The notes: generated from the letters alone by a model not told the origin. Counted from the stretch's first letter, positions 46,371 through 56,794 are shown. The stretch is 64,000 nucleotides of DNA from Thiomicrorhabdus aquaedulcis (GCF_004001325.1 NZ_AP018722.1:1-64000), one strand, 5' to 3'. Numbers and translations: made by a program.

Positions 46371-47549
46371 TTACAACTCGCCGTATGAGTGTAAGCCTGA
46401 TAAGAACATATTTACCCCTAAGAATGCAAAGGTGGTAATGAGCAAGCCAATAAACGCCCACCACGCCATTGGCGTACCGCGCCAACCCTTAGACATACGA
46501 ATGTGCAACCAAGCGGCGTAGTTAAGCCATACGATTAAAGCCCAGGTCTCTTTTGGATCCCAAGACCAGTAACCGCCCCACGCTTCGGCCGCCCACATGG
46601 CGCCTAACACCGTGGCAATGGTAAAAAAGGCAAATCCAAGCGCGATGGTTTTGTACATTAAATCGTCCATCAGCTCTAACGATGGCATCTTTGTCGCAAA
46701 CACGCTGTTTGGGTTGGTTCTTAACGCTTTGTCGGTAATAAGGTAGGCAACACCAATCATGGCAGCGATCGAAAACGCACCGTAACCCACAAAGTTGGCG
46801 GGGACGTGAATTTTCATCCAGTAACTTTTTAGCGCCGGCACTAAAGGCTGAATAACGTGCGCGCCTTTGTCAAAGGTATACCACAATAAAAACGCCACAG
46901 CGGCACTTATAACCAACATAACAAACCCACCCAAAGCGCGAGTTTTGTAGCGTTGCTCATAATACAGGTACATAAGTGCGGTCATAACCACAAATAAAAT
47001 AAACACTTCGTACAAGCTGCTCACAGGAATATGACCGTAATCAAAGTTGATTAGGTACGATTCGCGCCAGCGAACCATCATGCCCACTAAACCAAAGGTA
47101 GAACCCGACCAGACCATAAAGGTAGCGGTTTTATATGCAAAGTCCGATTTAGTGTACAAGGCAAAAAAGTAGGTTACGGTGGCCAGCACAAACAATGCGC
47201 TCATCCACATAATGGCCGATTGACTGGAAATTAAAAACTTCAAGAAAAAGGCTTGTTCATTGGCAGTAATGAGATCGCCGTTGTTTTGGTACGTCCACAA
47301 AGCCAGCAACGTCATGGCGGTAGTCACCACTGTAACGGTTTGGATACTTGGCCAAAAACGTCCTAAGGCAATTAAGCTTAACGCCGTACCAATCAATATA
47401 CCTTCTTCGTACACATCCATTAAATGGCCGTATTGCAAGTGGGCAAAATAACTGCCCACTATGACAAATACCGCCCATGCCAAATCACGCAGTGCAAAAG
47501 GCTTTTTATCGGCACTTTTAAACTCGTTAATGTAACTGTCTGTTTGCAT
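46371..47549 (-). CDS. ccsB: Cytochrome c biogenesis protein CcsB (CcsA/ResC family)
   Basis: The heme-handling half of the System II cytochrome c synthase. The 392-residue polytopic membrane protein has the tryptophan-rich heme motif WGGYWSWDPKETWALIVWLNYAAWLH. Conserved histidines include those in LHIRMSKGWRG. It follows resB by 70 bp. System II with separate ResB and CcsB replaces the ccmA-H system of many gammaproteobacteria. Confidence 0.95.
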   Translation of the reverse strand: MQTDSYINEFKSADKKPFALRDLAWAVFVIVGSYFAHLQYGHLMDVYEEGILIGTALSLIALGRFWPSIQTVTVVTTAMTLLALWTYQNNGDLITANEQAFFLKFLISSQSAIMWMSALFVLATVTYFFALYTKSDFAYKTATFMVWSGSTFGLVGMMVRWRESYLINFDYGHIPVSSLYEVFILFVVMTALMYLYYEQRYKTRALGGFVMLVISAAVAFLLWYTFDKGAHVIQPLVPALKSYWMKIHVPANFVGYGAFSIAAMIGVAYLITDKALRTNPNSVFATKMPSLELMDDLMYKTIALGFAFFTIATVLGAMWAAEAWGGYWSWDPKETWALIVWLNYAAWLHIRMSKGWRGTPMAWWAFIGLLITTFAFLGVNMFLSGLHSYGEL

Positions 47550-47619
47550 TTTTTATAACCCCGTTTTAGACGATTAATATTTTTGTTTTATGGTTTTTAA
47601 AGTGTTCTTTTTTAAAACG

Positions 47620-49686
47620 TTAAAGCGTTTTTTGTTTAAATTCTTGAATCTGTTTTACCAGTTCTTCAAATTCTTTAGTGGTTTCTGGTAGATTTCGGTT
47701 GTCTTTAGCGGCCATGGTTAGCTCAGTTTTTAGGTCGTCTTTATCGTTTTGTTCTTCGCTGACACCGCTCTGTGTATTGATGGGTTGAATATAAATCCAG
47801 ACACGACGCTGACGAAGGTAAAACAAAAAGAAGACTCCGATTATAAGCATTGCACTGCCAAAATAAACGACATCTTTTCCAGGGGATTTGGTAATTTGTA
47901 ATCCGGTGGCTTGTATTTCGGTAAATCCAGTCATTTCAAAGTACATTGGCGGGCCATATTTACCCAGTCCGGCAATGGTGTTTAGCGCGTCTTCAAACCA
48001 GGCCTGGTCAGCGGGTAATACTTCAGCCTGATGGTCAGCAATGCGTCCTTCTTGCTTTAATGTATGCAAGTATAAAGTTTGTAATGCAAAAGTGGTTTGA
48101 CCAAAATAATACTCAGCCACTTTTTCACGATCTTTCTCGGGCACATTCGCTTCTACAAACGCGGTAATGCCAGCAAAACCTTTTTGACGATACAACACCA
48201 ATAATTGCTCAAGCAGTTTGGTTTGCATGTCATAAGATTGTACTGTCATGTCCTCAGCTTTAGGGTACATAGTTTTAAAAATAGTCACCGCTTTTTGTGG
48301 GTTGTTTAACAAGGATAAGTAGTTGAAAAAACGGTCTTTTTTGTTATTTGCATCAGCCGGAATAAATAAATATCTAAACGGATCTGCTTGCGTTTCACGC
48401 ATACCGGTCATAAAAAACTTACGACCTTCTTGTTCGCTTGGCATCATGTAGTTTTCGTATTCCCAGGCTTTGCCCTGCTCATTACGAACTTTAAAAATAA
48501 TGCTTGGTCCATTGTTATGTACTTTTTTACCCGTGGCGGCCAACTCTTCTTCGGTGGTGGGGACAATGTTAAACATTTTAAAGTCGTTAAATTCGGCTTT
48601 AAAGGTGCCCATTGGGGTTTTTAACGGCTCTATTTTATTCACGGTTGTTTCAAGCGCCAAAGGGTTAATTTCTGGCGATAACAAGGGGTGTACATTTACC
48701 TTTAGTTTGGTTCCACCATCACCAAATGACGACTGATAAATGGCGTAATTTTTATAATACAGTGGATGGTTTACTGCAATAGTGGCTTTAATTGGTTCGT
48801 CCAGTTCAGGATCCACTAAGATCAAATCGCTTTCAAACGATTTAGGCATGCCCGTATCATAGTACTCGATTCTAAAATCTGTATTGGTCACAGTAAAAGG
48901 CAGTTTCTGCACTAAATAACCATTTTCGTAAGGTAAAAATAGTACGTCGGTTTTGTCACCTTCGGGTACGTTTACCGAGCCTCTAAACGACATGTTTTCA
49001 GGGCCTAACCACGAATTTTGATCTACGTCGCTTAAGCTAACGGTGCGGGTTTCTGCTTTTAATGTGCCAGTGAGCTCGCGGTATTTAAGCAATAAATTAC
49101 TGTCTAACAACGCACCTATACAAATGACAATAATTGAAATGTGGGTAAATAAATACCCCAAACGATTCCATTGACCTTTCATGCCGGCCACCATTACCCC
49201 ACCGTCATCTCGCGTATGTATCTTGGTTTTATAGCCTTTATAGGTTAACAAGGCTTTAGCGTGGTTTTGTTGCTCTTCAAAAGAGTTGGTGGTTGCAAAC
49301 GAGGCGTGATTGGGTTGATATTGCAATGCGGTACGTGACAGTTTTTCGCTAAATTGCTTCATGTCCTTCATAAAGCCAGGGGCGTTTCGACTCACGCACA
49401 CGCTGGTGGACAGCAATAAAAACACCAAAACCAATACAAACCAGGCGGCACCATAAACGTGAAACAAGCCTAAACTGTTAAAGACTTGTGTCCAAAATGG
49501 ACCAAATTTAATAATGTAGTCTTGAAACGATTGATTTTGTTGCAGTACCGTACCAATGACCGATGCAATTGACAGCATCATCAGCAAGGTTACGGCTAAA
49601 TTCATAGAGCCTAAAAAGTTCATTAATGCGCTGGGTTTTTTGGCAACTTTTACAGCAGAAGTTGGGGGAAGCGTTTGTTCAGTCAT
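47620..49686 (-). CDS. resB: Cytochrome c biogenesis protein ResB
   Basis: The second half of the System II synthase, which with CcsB delivers and attaches heme to apocytochromes. The roughly 688-residue protein has membrane helices near residues 25-50, 80-105 and 180-200. A large periplasmic domain, a fourth helix near 630-650 and a Lys/Glu-rich tail follow. I chose the ATG of MTEQTLPP (49686) over a GTG two codons earlier. The palindrome at 47997-48008 is in frame on this strand and encodes DQAW. The gene diverges from engB. Confidence 0.93.
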   Translation of the reverse strand: MTEQTLPPTSAVKVAKKPSALMNFLGSMNLAVTLLMMLSIASVIGTVLQQNQSFQDYIIKFGPFWTQVFNSLGLFHVYGAAWFVLVLVFLLLSTSVCVSRNAPGFMKDMKQFSEKLSRTALQYQPNHASFATTNSFEEQQNHAKALLTYKGYKTKIHTRDDGGVMVAGMKGQWNRLGYLFTHISIIVICIGALLDSNLLLKYRELTGTLKAETRTVSLSDVDQNSWLGPENMSFRGSVNVPEGDKTDVLFLPYENGYLVQKLPFTVTNTDFRIEYYDTGMPKSFESDLILVDPELDEPIKATIAVNHPLYYKNYAIYQSSFGDGGTKLKVNVHPLLSPEINPLALETTVNKIEPLKTPMGTFKAEFNDFKMFNIVPTTEEELAATGKKVHNNGPSIIFKVRNEQGKAWEYENYMMPSEQEGRKFFMTGMRETQADPFRYLFIPADANNKKDRFFNYLSLLNNPQKAVTIFKTMYPKAEDMTVQSYDMQTKLLEQLLVLYRQKGFAGITAFVEANVPEKDREKVAEYYFGQTTFALQTLYLHTLKQEGRIADHQAEVLPADQAWFEDALNTIAGLGKYGPPMYFEMTGFTEIQATGLQITKSPGKDVVYFGSAMLIIGVFFLFYLRQRRVWIYIQPINTQSGVSEEQNDKDDLKTELTMAAKDNRNLPETTKEFEELVKQIQEFKQKTL

Positions 49687-49882
49687 GATCACTTTTCAAT
49701 TAGGCAATTAAGGATTTACCGTAGTTTAAAATAAATATTAGTCAAAATGTATTTACGATGCATCTAGGTAACATTCGCTAATATCCCGCTTATTTCAAGG
49801 GTTTTGTAAGGATAAATTCGTTAAAAAATAGGATAAAGTATATACTTATACAAACCATTGATAAAGTATTAAAGTCCAAACT

Positions 49883-50611
49883 ATGCAACATCCGCTCTAC
49901 CAACAAGCTACCTACTTAAAAAGTGTGCCAACCATTCACTTATGCCCTGAGCATTTAACGCATGAAGTGGCATTTGCTGGCCGTTCAAACGCCGGAAAAT
50001 CGAGTGCATTAAACGTAATTACTTCGCAAAAAAGTTTGGCGCGCACCAGTAAAACGCCCGGACGAACCCAACTCATTAACTTTTTTACCGTAGACGACAC
50101 TCGAGCTGTGGTGGATTTGCCTGGTTACGGTTACGCCAAAGTAAACATTAACGTTAAAAAAGCCTGGGAAGCCGGTCTGTCTGAATACATTCAAAAAAGA
50201 CAAACCTTAAAAGGTTTAATTTTGTTAATGGATTGTCGCATGCCGCCCACCGACATTGACTTAACCATGCTCAACTGGACGCAAGGCTTAGAAATGCCGG
50301 TTCACGTGCTCCTTACTAAGTCGGATAAACTTAAAAAAGGTCCGGCCAAACAGAGTTTGCTTAATGTGCAAAAACTGCTTAAAGAGCACTATCCGCACGC
50401 CAGCGCCCAGTTGTTTTCGTCGTTAAAGCGTGAAGGTTTAGAGCAAGTGTGGAAAAAACTCGATGAGTGGATGGAATATCAGCGTCCACCTAAAGAGGTG
50501 TTTGTGCCCGAACCTGCTAAAAAAGACCCCAAAGCCAAACGTAATCCTAAATTTGCAGCACAGGCAGCGCAAGACGCGTTATCAACCCCTTTGCAGCAGA
50601 ACTTAGACTGA
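49883..50611 (+). CDS. engB: Ribosome biogenesis GTPase EngB (YihA/YsxC)
   Basis: A GTPase required for large ribosomal subunit assembly. At 242 residues it is longer than typical (about 200-210) because of a basic C-terminal tail. Motifs are G1 GRSNAGKS at 33-40, TPGRTQ, G3 DLPGYGYAK and G4 TKSDK. Located upstream of the cytochrome c maturation genes in divergent orientation, an arrangement common in gammaproteobacteria. The gap to resB (about 190 bp) is AT-rich. Confidence 0.95.
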   Translation: MQHPLYQQATYLKSVPTIHLCPEHLTHEVAFAGRSNAGKSSALNVITSQKSLARTSKTPGRTQLINFFTVDDTRAVVDLPGYGYAKVNINVKKAWEAGLSEYIQKRQTLKGLILLMDCRMPPTDIDLTMLNWTQGLEMPVHVLLTKSDKLKKGPAKQSLLNVQKLLKEHYPHASAQLFSSLKREGLEQVWKKLDEWMEYQRPPKEVFVPEPAKKDPKAKRNPKFAAQAAQDALSTPLQQNLD

Positions 50612-50695
50612 TTGAGTTAATCCACAGCAAACGTAAACTTAGTAAACGTAAATTCGTTAATTATTTTGCCTAACAAACTTAATAAACTTAATAAA

Positions 50696-52347
50696 CTAAG
50701 CAGAGTGTAAATACCGCATTAACACTCTGTTTAGTTCGTTCATTTCGATGGGTTTTGCCAATACATCACTAAATTCTTCAGCCAAATAGCGCTCACGGTC
50801 ACCCTTTAAGGCATTGGCGGTTAAGGCGATAATCGGGGTTGCCTGTTGCAAGCTTTCTGTTTGATACGCTCTAATAAGCTCACACGCTTGCTCACCACCC
50901 ATAATGGGCATGTTTATGTCCATAAAAATTAAATCGTATTGAGTTGCGGCCTGCTTAACTTTATCAACGGCTTGTTGGCCATTTTCGGCCACGTCTGGAA
51001 CCAGCTTCAATTTGCTTAAAATGGCCTGCATCAGCATTTGATTTACTTTATTGTCTTCTACCAATAAAATTTGTTTACCCGCGTAATGGCTTTGTAATTT
51101 GGTGTGTTCAACAGCGCTTAAACGTTGGGTGCTTTTACCTGGGGTTTGAGTCACCTTAGCGTGCCAGCTAAAAGAGAAGCAACTGCCTTTATTAAGCTCA
51201 CTTTCTATTTTAAGCTCACCACCGTGCAGAGCAATTAAGCGCTTGCTAATGGCTAACCCTAGCCCTGTTCCACCGTATTCTCGGGAGGTAGACGAGTCTG
51301 CTTGAATAAACGGCTCACCAATAAACGCTAGTTTTTGTTGAGCAATGCCAATTCCGGTATCTTCTACTGCTATCTTTAACCAGGCCTGGTCATCTTTAAG
51401 TTCTAAACAACTTAAGGTAAAAGTAATTTTGCCATGATGAGTGAATTTAACGGCATTGCTGATTAAGTTACTCACAATTTGCTTAAGTCGTAACGCATCG
51501 CCTAATAGATAAGCAGGTAAGCTGTTAAGGGTTTTAAATTCAATGTAACTGTCATTTTCTTGGGCTTTAGACTGAAACAACTCAACCAGCATTGAAAACG
51601 TGTCAATTAAATGAAAGGTTTGCTCATCTAGTGCCAACTTACCGGCATCCATTTTAGAAAAGTCTAGAACCTCATTGATAATGCCTAACAACGAATCGGA
51701 GCTGTGCTCTACTATTTTTAAATAATGTTGTTGTTGTTCATCCAGTAAGGTCGATTTAAGCTGATTTAAAAAACCAATAATACCGTTAAGTGGGGTACGA
51801 ATTTCGTGTGACATATTGGCCAAAAAAAGATCGCGAGCCGCTTGAGCTCTTTCTAAGTCCATTAATGTGGTTTGGAGTTTTTTCTCTTGCTCAACTAACT
51901 GTTTATTGGCGTGGCATGACTGAATAGAGGTGGCTAATTTATCGCACACCGCACCTAAATCTTTTAAAAAAATTTGATCCAAAGGTTCTAAACAAACCAG
52001 CGTGAGCCAGCCTTGATTTTTAAGCATAAAAACATATTGATAACGGTTTTGTGCATCACAAAAATGGCTTATATAGCCACTTTCTAGTTTTTTGAAGGTG
52101 CTTTTTTAAGTAAAAAATCAGCTGTAAGCCTCTGTAAGTTTTGTTGATATTCGGGGGTTAAACCTCTGCGCGGAATGGCCAGTAGGGCATTATGTTGCGG
52201 GTCAACAACGGCTATCATGACACCGTCAAGTTTGCGTAAAATTACTTTTAAAGAGTCTTTAAGCAATTCGTTAAGGTCTAATGTATTGCCAATGACCATC
52301 GCCATTTCATACAAAATGTGTACCCGTGAGATGGTTTTAAAATACAT
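50696..52347 (-). CDS. GAF-like hybrid histidine kinase/response regulator, frameshifted
   Basis: The minus-strand frame from ATG 52347 encodes a GAF-like sensor start (MYFKTISRVHILYEMAMVIGN) and stops at 52084. Adding one A in the A6 run (complement of 52102-52107) rejoins it to the frame running to 50696, through STFKKLESGYISHFCDAQNR. The restored protein of about 550 residues has HisKA (FLANMSHEIRTPLNGIIGF), HATPase_c (EYGGTGLGLAIS) and a receiver (LIFMDINMPIMGG). It follows the FIST gene by 25 bp. The palindrome at 51379-51390 encodes DQAW. Without the correction the kinase part would lack its sensor. Confidence 0.85.
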
Positions 52348-52372
52348 ACAATAACCTACTGCTTAAACAACA

Positions 52373-53506
52373 TTAAAAAACGGCAACCACGGTGGTTTTA
52401 TTATAAAACTCTAAGTAACCTCCACCAGAGTTTGCAATTTCACCCAACGCCAATGCGCCAAACTGGGTTAACGGAGTAGGGCTTTGTTGAGCGGTTGCTA
52501 AGGCAATGGCCTCTAATTCTTGTGAAAAGTTTTTTTGTAAAAATAACGCTCTAGAAATGCAATCTATCAATAAAATACCCTGCGGAGGTTGTTCGGCCGG
52601 CATTTCAAACGCCAGTTGTGCCGTGTTGGCTGCGGCCGCAATTAATTGTTCGGGCAGTGCTGATAAAATATCAATAAAATCGTTTAACGCTAATTCACCC
52701 ACACAAATTAACGCCCCGCACTCAGTAACGGCAATAGGGTCTCTTACCACTTTTTCACTGCACCGTTTGTTTATACCAAAAGGAAACGCTTGTGCCACTT
52801 CAAAAAAGTTTTCTTTTAAAATCGGTGTAGCCGAATATCGGTTAACCACTTCTTGATAAACTTCAAACGCGTTTCGATGGTCTATTTTATAAATTATATT
52901 TTTATCTACTCGTGTGATTTGGTGATCGCTGTCAATGGTGCTCCAACCATGACCCACGCCAACACGGCTGGAGGCTTGCAAAAATCCAACCAGGGCAACG
53001 TCTGCAAACATGCCATCATTACTAAATAAGCATGGTTTTTGCACAAAACTTAACGAACCCGCGCCCCCGCCAACAAAATTAGATTCAGCGCCTAGCACAT
53101 CAAATAATCCGTCAACGACACCCGAAATGCATTTGGCCAGACCATCGACCAAAACCAAGACGGTATGTGGGGTTTCTACCCCTAAAAAAGCGTGCTCTAT
53201 TTGATCGGCAAAAGGGGTGTTCTTATCGCTTAAGCCCTCAAAGCGTTCTACATTTAAGGCGTAAGGTAATCCTACCAACAAGCAACCAGTTTTATACGCT
53301 TGAGTTTGATAAATAATTTGAGGAAACACGCCCCCCATTAATGGCTTAGAAAAATTTTGCAATACGGTATTTATTTGGGGAAGGGGATAGTCATTTTTAT
53401 CACAACTAAAAATAAGAACGCTTAACACAGTTGGATCAGATTCGAGCTGCGCTAAGCCATGTTTAAAAGTAGCCAAATCATGGGTAGGTGAAAAATAATA
53501 TTGCAT
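52373..53506 (-). CDS. FIST-domain signal transduction protein
   Basis: FIST_N plus FIST_C sensory protein, 377 residues, predicted to bind small ligands such as amino acids. The N-terminal half has the pattern PLMGGVFPQIIYQTQAYKTGCLLVGL, and the middle contains NFVGGGAGSLSF. The C-terminal half carries ECGALICVGEL and LLIDCISRALFL, which are typical of FIST_C. There is no signal peptide or membrane segment, so it is cytoplasmic. It sits between a GGDEF/EAL gene and a hybrid kinase gene on one strand, consistent with a shared pathway. Confidence 0.9.
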   Translation of the reverse strand: MQYYFSPTHDLATFKHGLAQLESDPTVLSVLIFSCDKNDYPLPQINTVLQNFSKPLMGGVFPQIIYQTQAYKTGCLLVGLPYALNVERFEGLSDKNTPFADQIEHAFLGVETPHTVLVLVDGLAKCISGVVDGLFDVLGAESNFVGGGAGSLSFVQKPCLFSNDGMFADVALVGFLQASSRVGVGHGWSTIDSDHQITRVDKNIIYKIDHRNAFEVYQEVVNRYSATPILKENFFEVAQAFPFGINKRCSEKVVRDPIAVTECGALICVGELALNDFIDILSALPEQLIAAAANTAQLAFEMPAEQPPQGILLIDCISRALFLQKNFSQELEAIALATAQQSPTPLTQFGALALGEIANSGGGYLEFYNKTTVVAVF

Positions 53507-53619
53507 AAAATACTCTTAGAGTTTTTAAAAGGGTTTTAACAAGGCTTCTGTAACGATTAGAAACGATATGAACGATTTGCCTATACCATTTTTAAAACGA
53601 CTACATTGAAAGGCCGCCA

Positions 53620-55322
53620 CTAAGCAGCATGACAACTTTCTAGAAACGCCATTAAATGATTAACCGGCATGGCTTTATTGCATAAGTAACCCTGCCCGTA
53701 ATTGCACCCCAAACCCGTAAGAATATCGAGCTGTTCTTGCGTTTCAATGCCTTCTGCAACCGTAGGCAACCCTAGACTTTTGGCCATTTGGGTGATGGTG
53801 CTTAAAATGGCCATGTCAGCATGACTGTTGGTCCAGTTACTAATAAACGATCGGTCAATTTTAATCTCATCAATGGTCAGTGTTTTTAAATACTGCAAAG
53901 ATGAATAACCGGTGCCAAAATCATCTAATGAAATTTTAATGCCTTTTTCGCGTAAATAATTAATTTTGTCTTTAACGGCCGCAAGATTATTAATTAATTT
54001 TGATTCTATAATTTCTAATGTTAAAAGGATATGTCGTGTAAATCTTTAAAAAAATCACTAAAGTCAATCTGCTCTAAACTCATAATAGACAAATTAACCG
54101 ATATGTTTTTTGGGGCAATTCCTAACGCTTCAAGGGCTGTAAAGTCTTTTAAAGCGCGGCGTAAAACGTATTTATCCACCTCTAAAATCTGACCGGTCGA
54201 CTCGGCTACTTTAATAATAAGTTCTGGATTAACAAACCCTTGTTGTGGATGTTGCCAGCGTAATAAAGCTTCGATACCAGATATTTTTTTACACCCGGCA
54301 TCAATAAAAAACTGGGGTTGATAATATACTTCTAATTGGCCAAGCTCTAATGCGCTAAACAATCCTTGGCCAATAATAAATTTTTCAGTTGTTGACTCAA
54401 GCAAGGTGTCTTCATAAAAACTCCAACTGCCACGTTTATAACGTTTGGCATTGTGCATGGCCACATTGGCTCTTTTAATAAACGTTTCTGAACTATCTTC
54501 CCATCCACCCGCTAATACATCAAGGTGGTTACATACATCAAGGCCATAACACGCACTGGTTTTAAAGGTTTGACCGTTAACAATTATGGGCTGGGCTAAT
54601 TGTTGCTGAAGATGTGCGACTTTTTCAGTTAATGCATGACGGTTTGCAACGTTAGGCACAAACAAAACAAATTCATCACTGCCCAACGCAAAGAGTAGCT
54701 CTGAATCACTAATATTTGAATGTAGTCTAAGGGCAATGGCTCTTAACAAACTGTCCCCGATACTGTGGCCAAAAATGTCATTAACACTTTTAAATCCATC
54801 CATATCAAAACAGACCAACCCATGTAAGCAACCTGGCTTGGCATTTTTTGCTCGCTGATTAAGGGTTTTTAATAAAACAGTACGGTTGGGTAATCCGGTA
54901 ATTAAGTCAGTGTCGATCATTTGTAATGCAAAATCGTTAGATAATTTTTCATTGGTAACGTCCCAACAACAACCCACTAAAAAAGCACGTTCGTTGGCAT
55001 AAAACACCTCTCCAAAGGTTTTATAGTATCTAACGCCTTTGATAGGGTGTTGTTGACTAAACGCCAACTCAAACGTATTTTCTTGCAAGCAAGTCTCTAT
55101 TGCCAACTTTAACGATATAGTTTCGGTAATAACGGACTGCCAATCGTCTATGTCATGCGTTAATCGTTGAGAAAAAACGCCAAAGTTTTGAATCATCGCA
55201 GTATCAAGCTCAAGAGTTTGGTCGGTGTAATCGTATACAAACGTACCCACACCGGCCATTGAGCCCATCATTTTAAGCTTAATAGCTCCAAAGTCTAACA
55301 GTTCATCAAAGGCCAAGCTCAT
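53620..55322 (-). CDS. GGDEF/EAL cyclic-di-GMP phosphodiesterase, frameshifted
   Basis: The first frame (55322 to 54021) has an N-terminal PAS-like region, a GGDEF domain with a degenerate GSDEF motif and the first part of an EAL domain (ISGIEALLRWQHP), then stops. One added base at the run complementary to 54023-54026 restores LTLEIIESKL, ISLDDFGTGYSSLQYLKT, IDEIKIDRSF and AEGIETQEQ down to 53620, a full EAL domain. The cyclase site is probably dead, and phosphodiesterase activity is likely if the frame is restored. It is the first gene of the signalling cluster with FIST and the kinase. Confidence 0.85.
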
Positions 55323-55558
55323 CCAACATTACCTGTTTTTTTACTTATAAAATTCGCATTATCATAGCCAGATAATAGTTCAAATTCAATAGTTTATTTA
55401 AATAATTCTTTTTGTTCGTATTTTATAAGAGGAAAAAATGGTCTAAAAAGGATGGGTATTTGGTGTTGTGTATCAAAGCCGTGTGGCTTTGCGGCCTATG
55501 TGAAATTAAGCCAAATTTGAGGTTAACCAGGCCTGGTATGTTGCTTAGTCTTTTTAAA
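55323..55558. other. Intergenic region with one palindrome, no gene supported
   Basis: This is the gap between the EAL gene start and the 3' end of the Fic gene. A 68-codon plus-strand frame crosses it but has no ribosome site or recognisable sequence, so I do not call it. Confidence 0.5.
55526..55537. repeat. Iterated palindrome ACCAGGCCTGGT downstream of fic
   Basis: It lies 22 bp beyond the stop of the minus-strand Fic gene. Confidence 0.93.
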
Positions 55559-56794
55559 CTACTTAAAATTTTCAATAAAACCGGGCAACAACAGGCCTTG
55601 TGCGTCTACTACAATTAAGTTTAAGTTTTTAAGTTTGGCTAAATCGCGTGATTGAGTTTTTTCGGTGAGTTTGGCGTACAGGGCGTTGTACCACGGTTGT
55701 TTTTTTAACTGTGCCAAGCTTAAACCTGCGCCATTGTGCAATACGGCGTTAACAATGGCGTATTGTCGGGGACGAATCACTTTATCGTCTTGTAAGTTTT
55801 TAAGTTTGGCCTCAAACAACACAATGTGAATTAATCGATTAACGCGATCGTGCAAGTGGTTAATGGTTTCTAATAAGCCGTCTAAAAAAAATGCAACAAA
55901 TTCATGATTGGCAAATTCGTGTTTTTTATCGGCGGCTTTGCGGCACGCGTTAAACAGCGCAAAGTAGTGGTGAATGTGTTTTAAGTAAAAGTTGGCCTGC
56001 GCAAACGGCGCATAACGAAAGCCGTCGGCGTATAAAATTCCCGCTTCTAACACGCGGCCAACCCGGCCGTTACCGTCCCAAAAAGGGTGAATCAGTTCAA
56101 AATAGAGATGCACCAACGGCGCACGAATTAACGCTGGCAAACCGGCTTGGGCTAATTGTTGATTCCAGTTTAATAAGCCTTCGAGCAAGAGCTTAATGTC
56201 TTTACCCAGTTGTGGTGGTTTGTAAACCCCGCCGTGTTCGGAGTTGCCTACCTGAGTTAAGGTGCCTTTTGGATTGTCTCTTAGTACACCTGGGGCAGAG
56301 TGCTCATGGTCGGTTGGTAGGCCGTTGTAAACCTGTTGGTGAATGCGCAGCACGTCGTTTAAAGTGGGTTGCCAATGGGGTTGCGAGGCAATTTGACGGA
56401 CAAAATCGTAGGCATTTTTAATGTTAATAACGCGTTTTTGTTGAGTGGTCTGAACGTCTTTGGGCGACAACGCCAAAGCGTGTTCGGTTTCATTTTCGGA
56501 CAGTTCGCCGCCTTCAATGGTGTTGGTGCCAAACACCGAGCTTACCACCACCTCTTTTTCAAGATTGTTGGCTACGGTGGCCAGAGGCGAGCTTTGAAAA
56601 CGGTTTTGGGCGTCAACGATGCGCTGTAAGGTAATTTGAAGCTGAGCATGGTTTAAGCCAAGTTGAAAGGTGAAGATACCCGAACACGTTGTGGTAACGC
56701 GTTGGTTTAAAGAGGTGTAATCGGTATAGTCATCCATTAATTTTTCCAAAATGTTTGTAAAAATGTCCGCCAAAATGTCTTCTTCATAAAGCAT
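55559..56794 (-). CDS. Fic-domain protein, predicted AMPylator with N-terminal inhibitory motif
   Basis: Fic enzymes transfer AMP or other nucleotide moieties to hydroxyl side chains of target proteins. The 411-residue protein has the intact active-site motif HPFWDGNGRVGR. Near the N-terminus TNTIEGG fits the class II autoinhibitory pattern (S/T)xxxE(G/N), so the enzyme is probably self-inhibited. A winged-helix region follows the Fic core (RPRQYAIVNAVLHNGAGLSLAQL). No antitoxin gene adjoins, which fits an internal inhibitory helix. The target is unknown. Confidence 0.92.
   Translation of the reverse strand: MLYEEDILADIFTNILEKLMDDYTDYTSLNQRVTTTCSGIFTFQLGLNHAQLQITLQRIVDAQNRFQSSPLATVANNLEKEVVVSSVFGTNTIEGGELSENETEHALALSPKDVQTTQQKRVINIKNAYDFVRQIASQPHWQPTLNDVLRIHQQVYNGLPTDHEHSAPGVLRDNPKGTLTQVGNSEHGGVYKPPQLGKDIKLLLEGLLNWNQQLAQAGLPALIRAPLVHLYFELIHPFWDGNGRVGRVLEAGILYADGFRYAPFAQANFYLKHIHHYFALFNACRKAADKKHEFANHEFVAFFLDGLLETINHLHDRVNRLIHIVLFEAKLKNLQDDKVIRPRQYAIVNAVLHNGAGLSLAQLKKQPWYNALYAKLTEKTQSRDLAKLKNLNLIVVDAQGLLLPGFIENFK

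Noticed and set aside
55412-55618. 68-codon plus-strand frame between the EAL and Fic genes
   Set aside because: No ribosome binding site, no recognisable sequence, contains the iterated palindrome and overlaps the Fic 3' end; most likely a chance frame.
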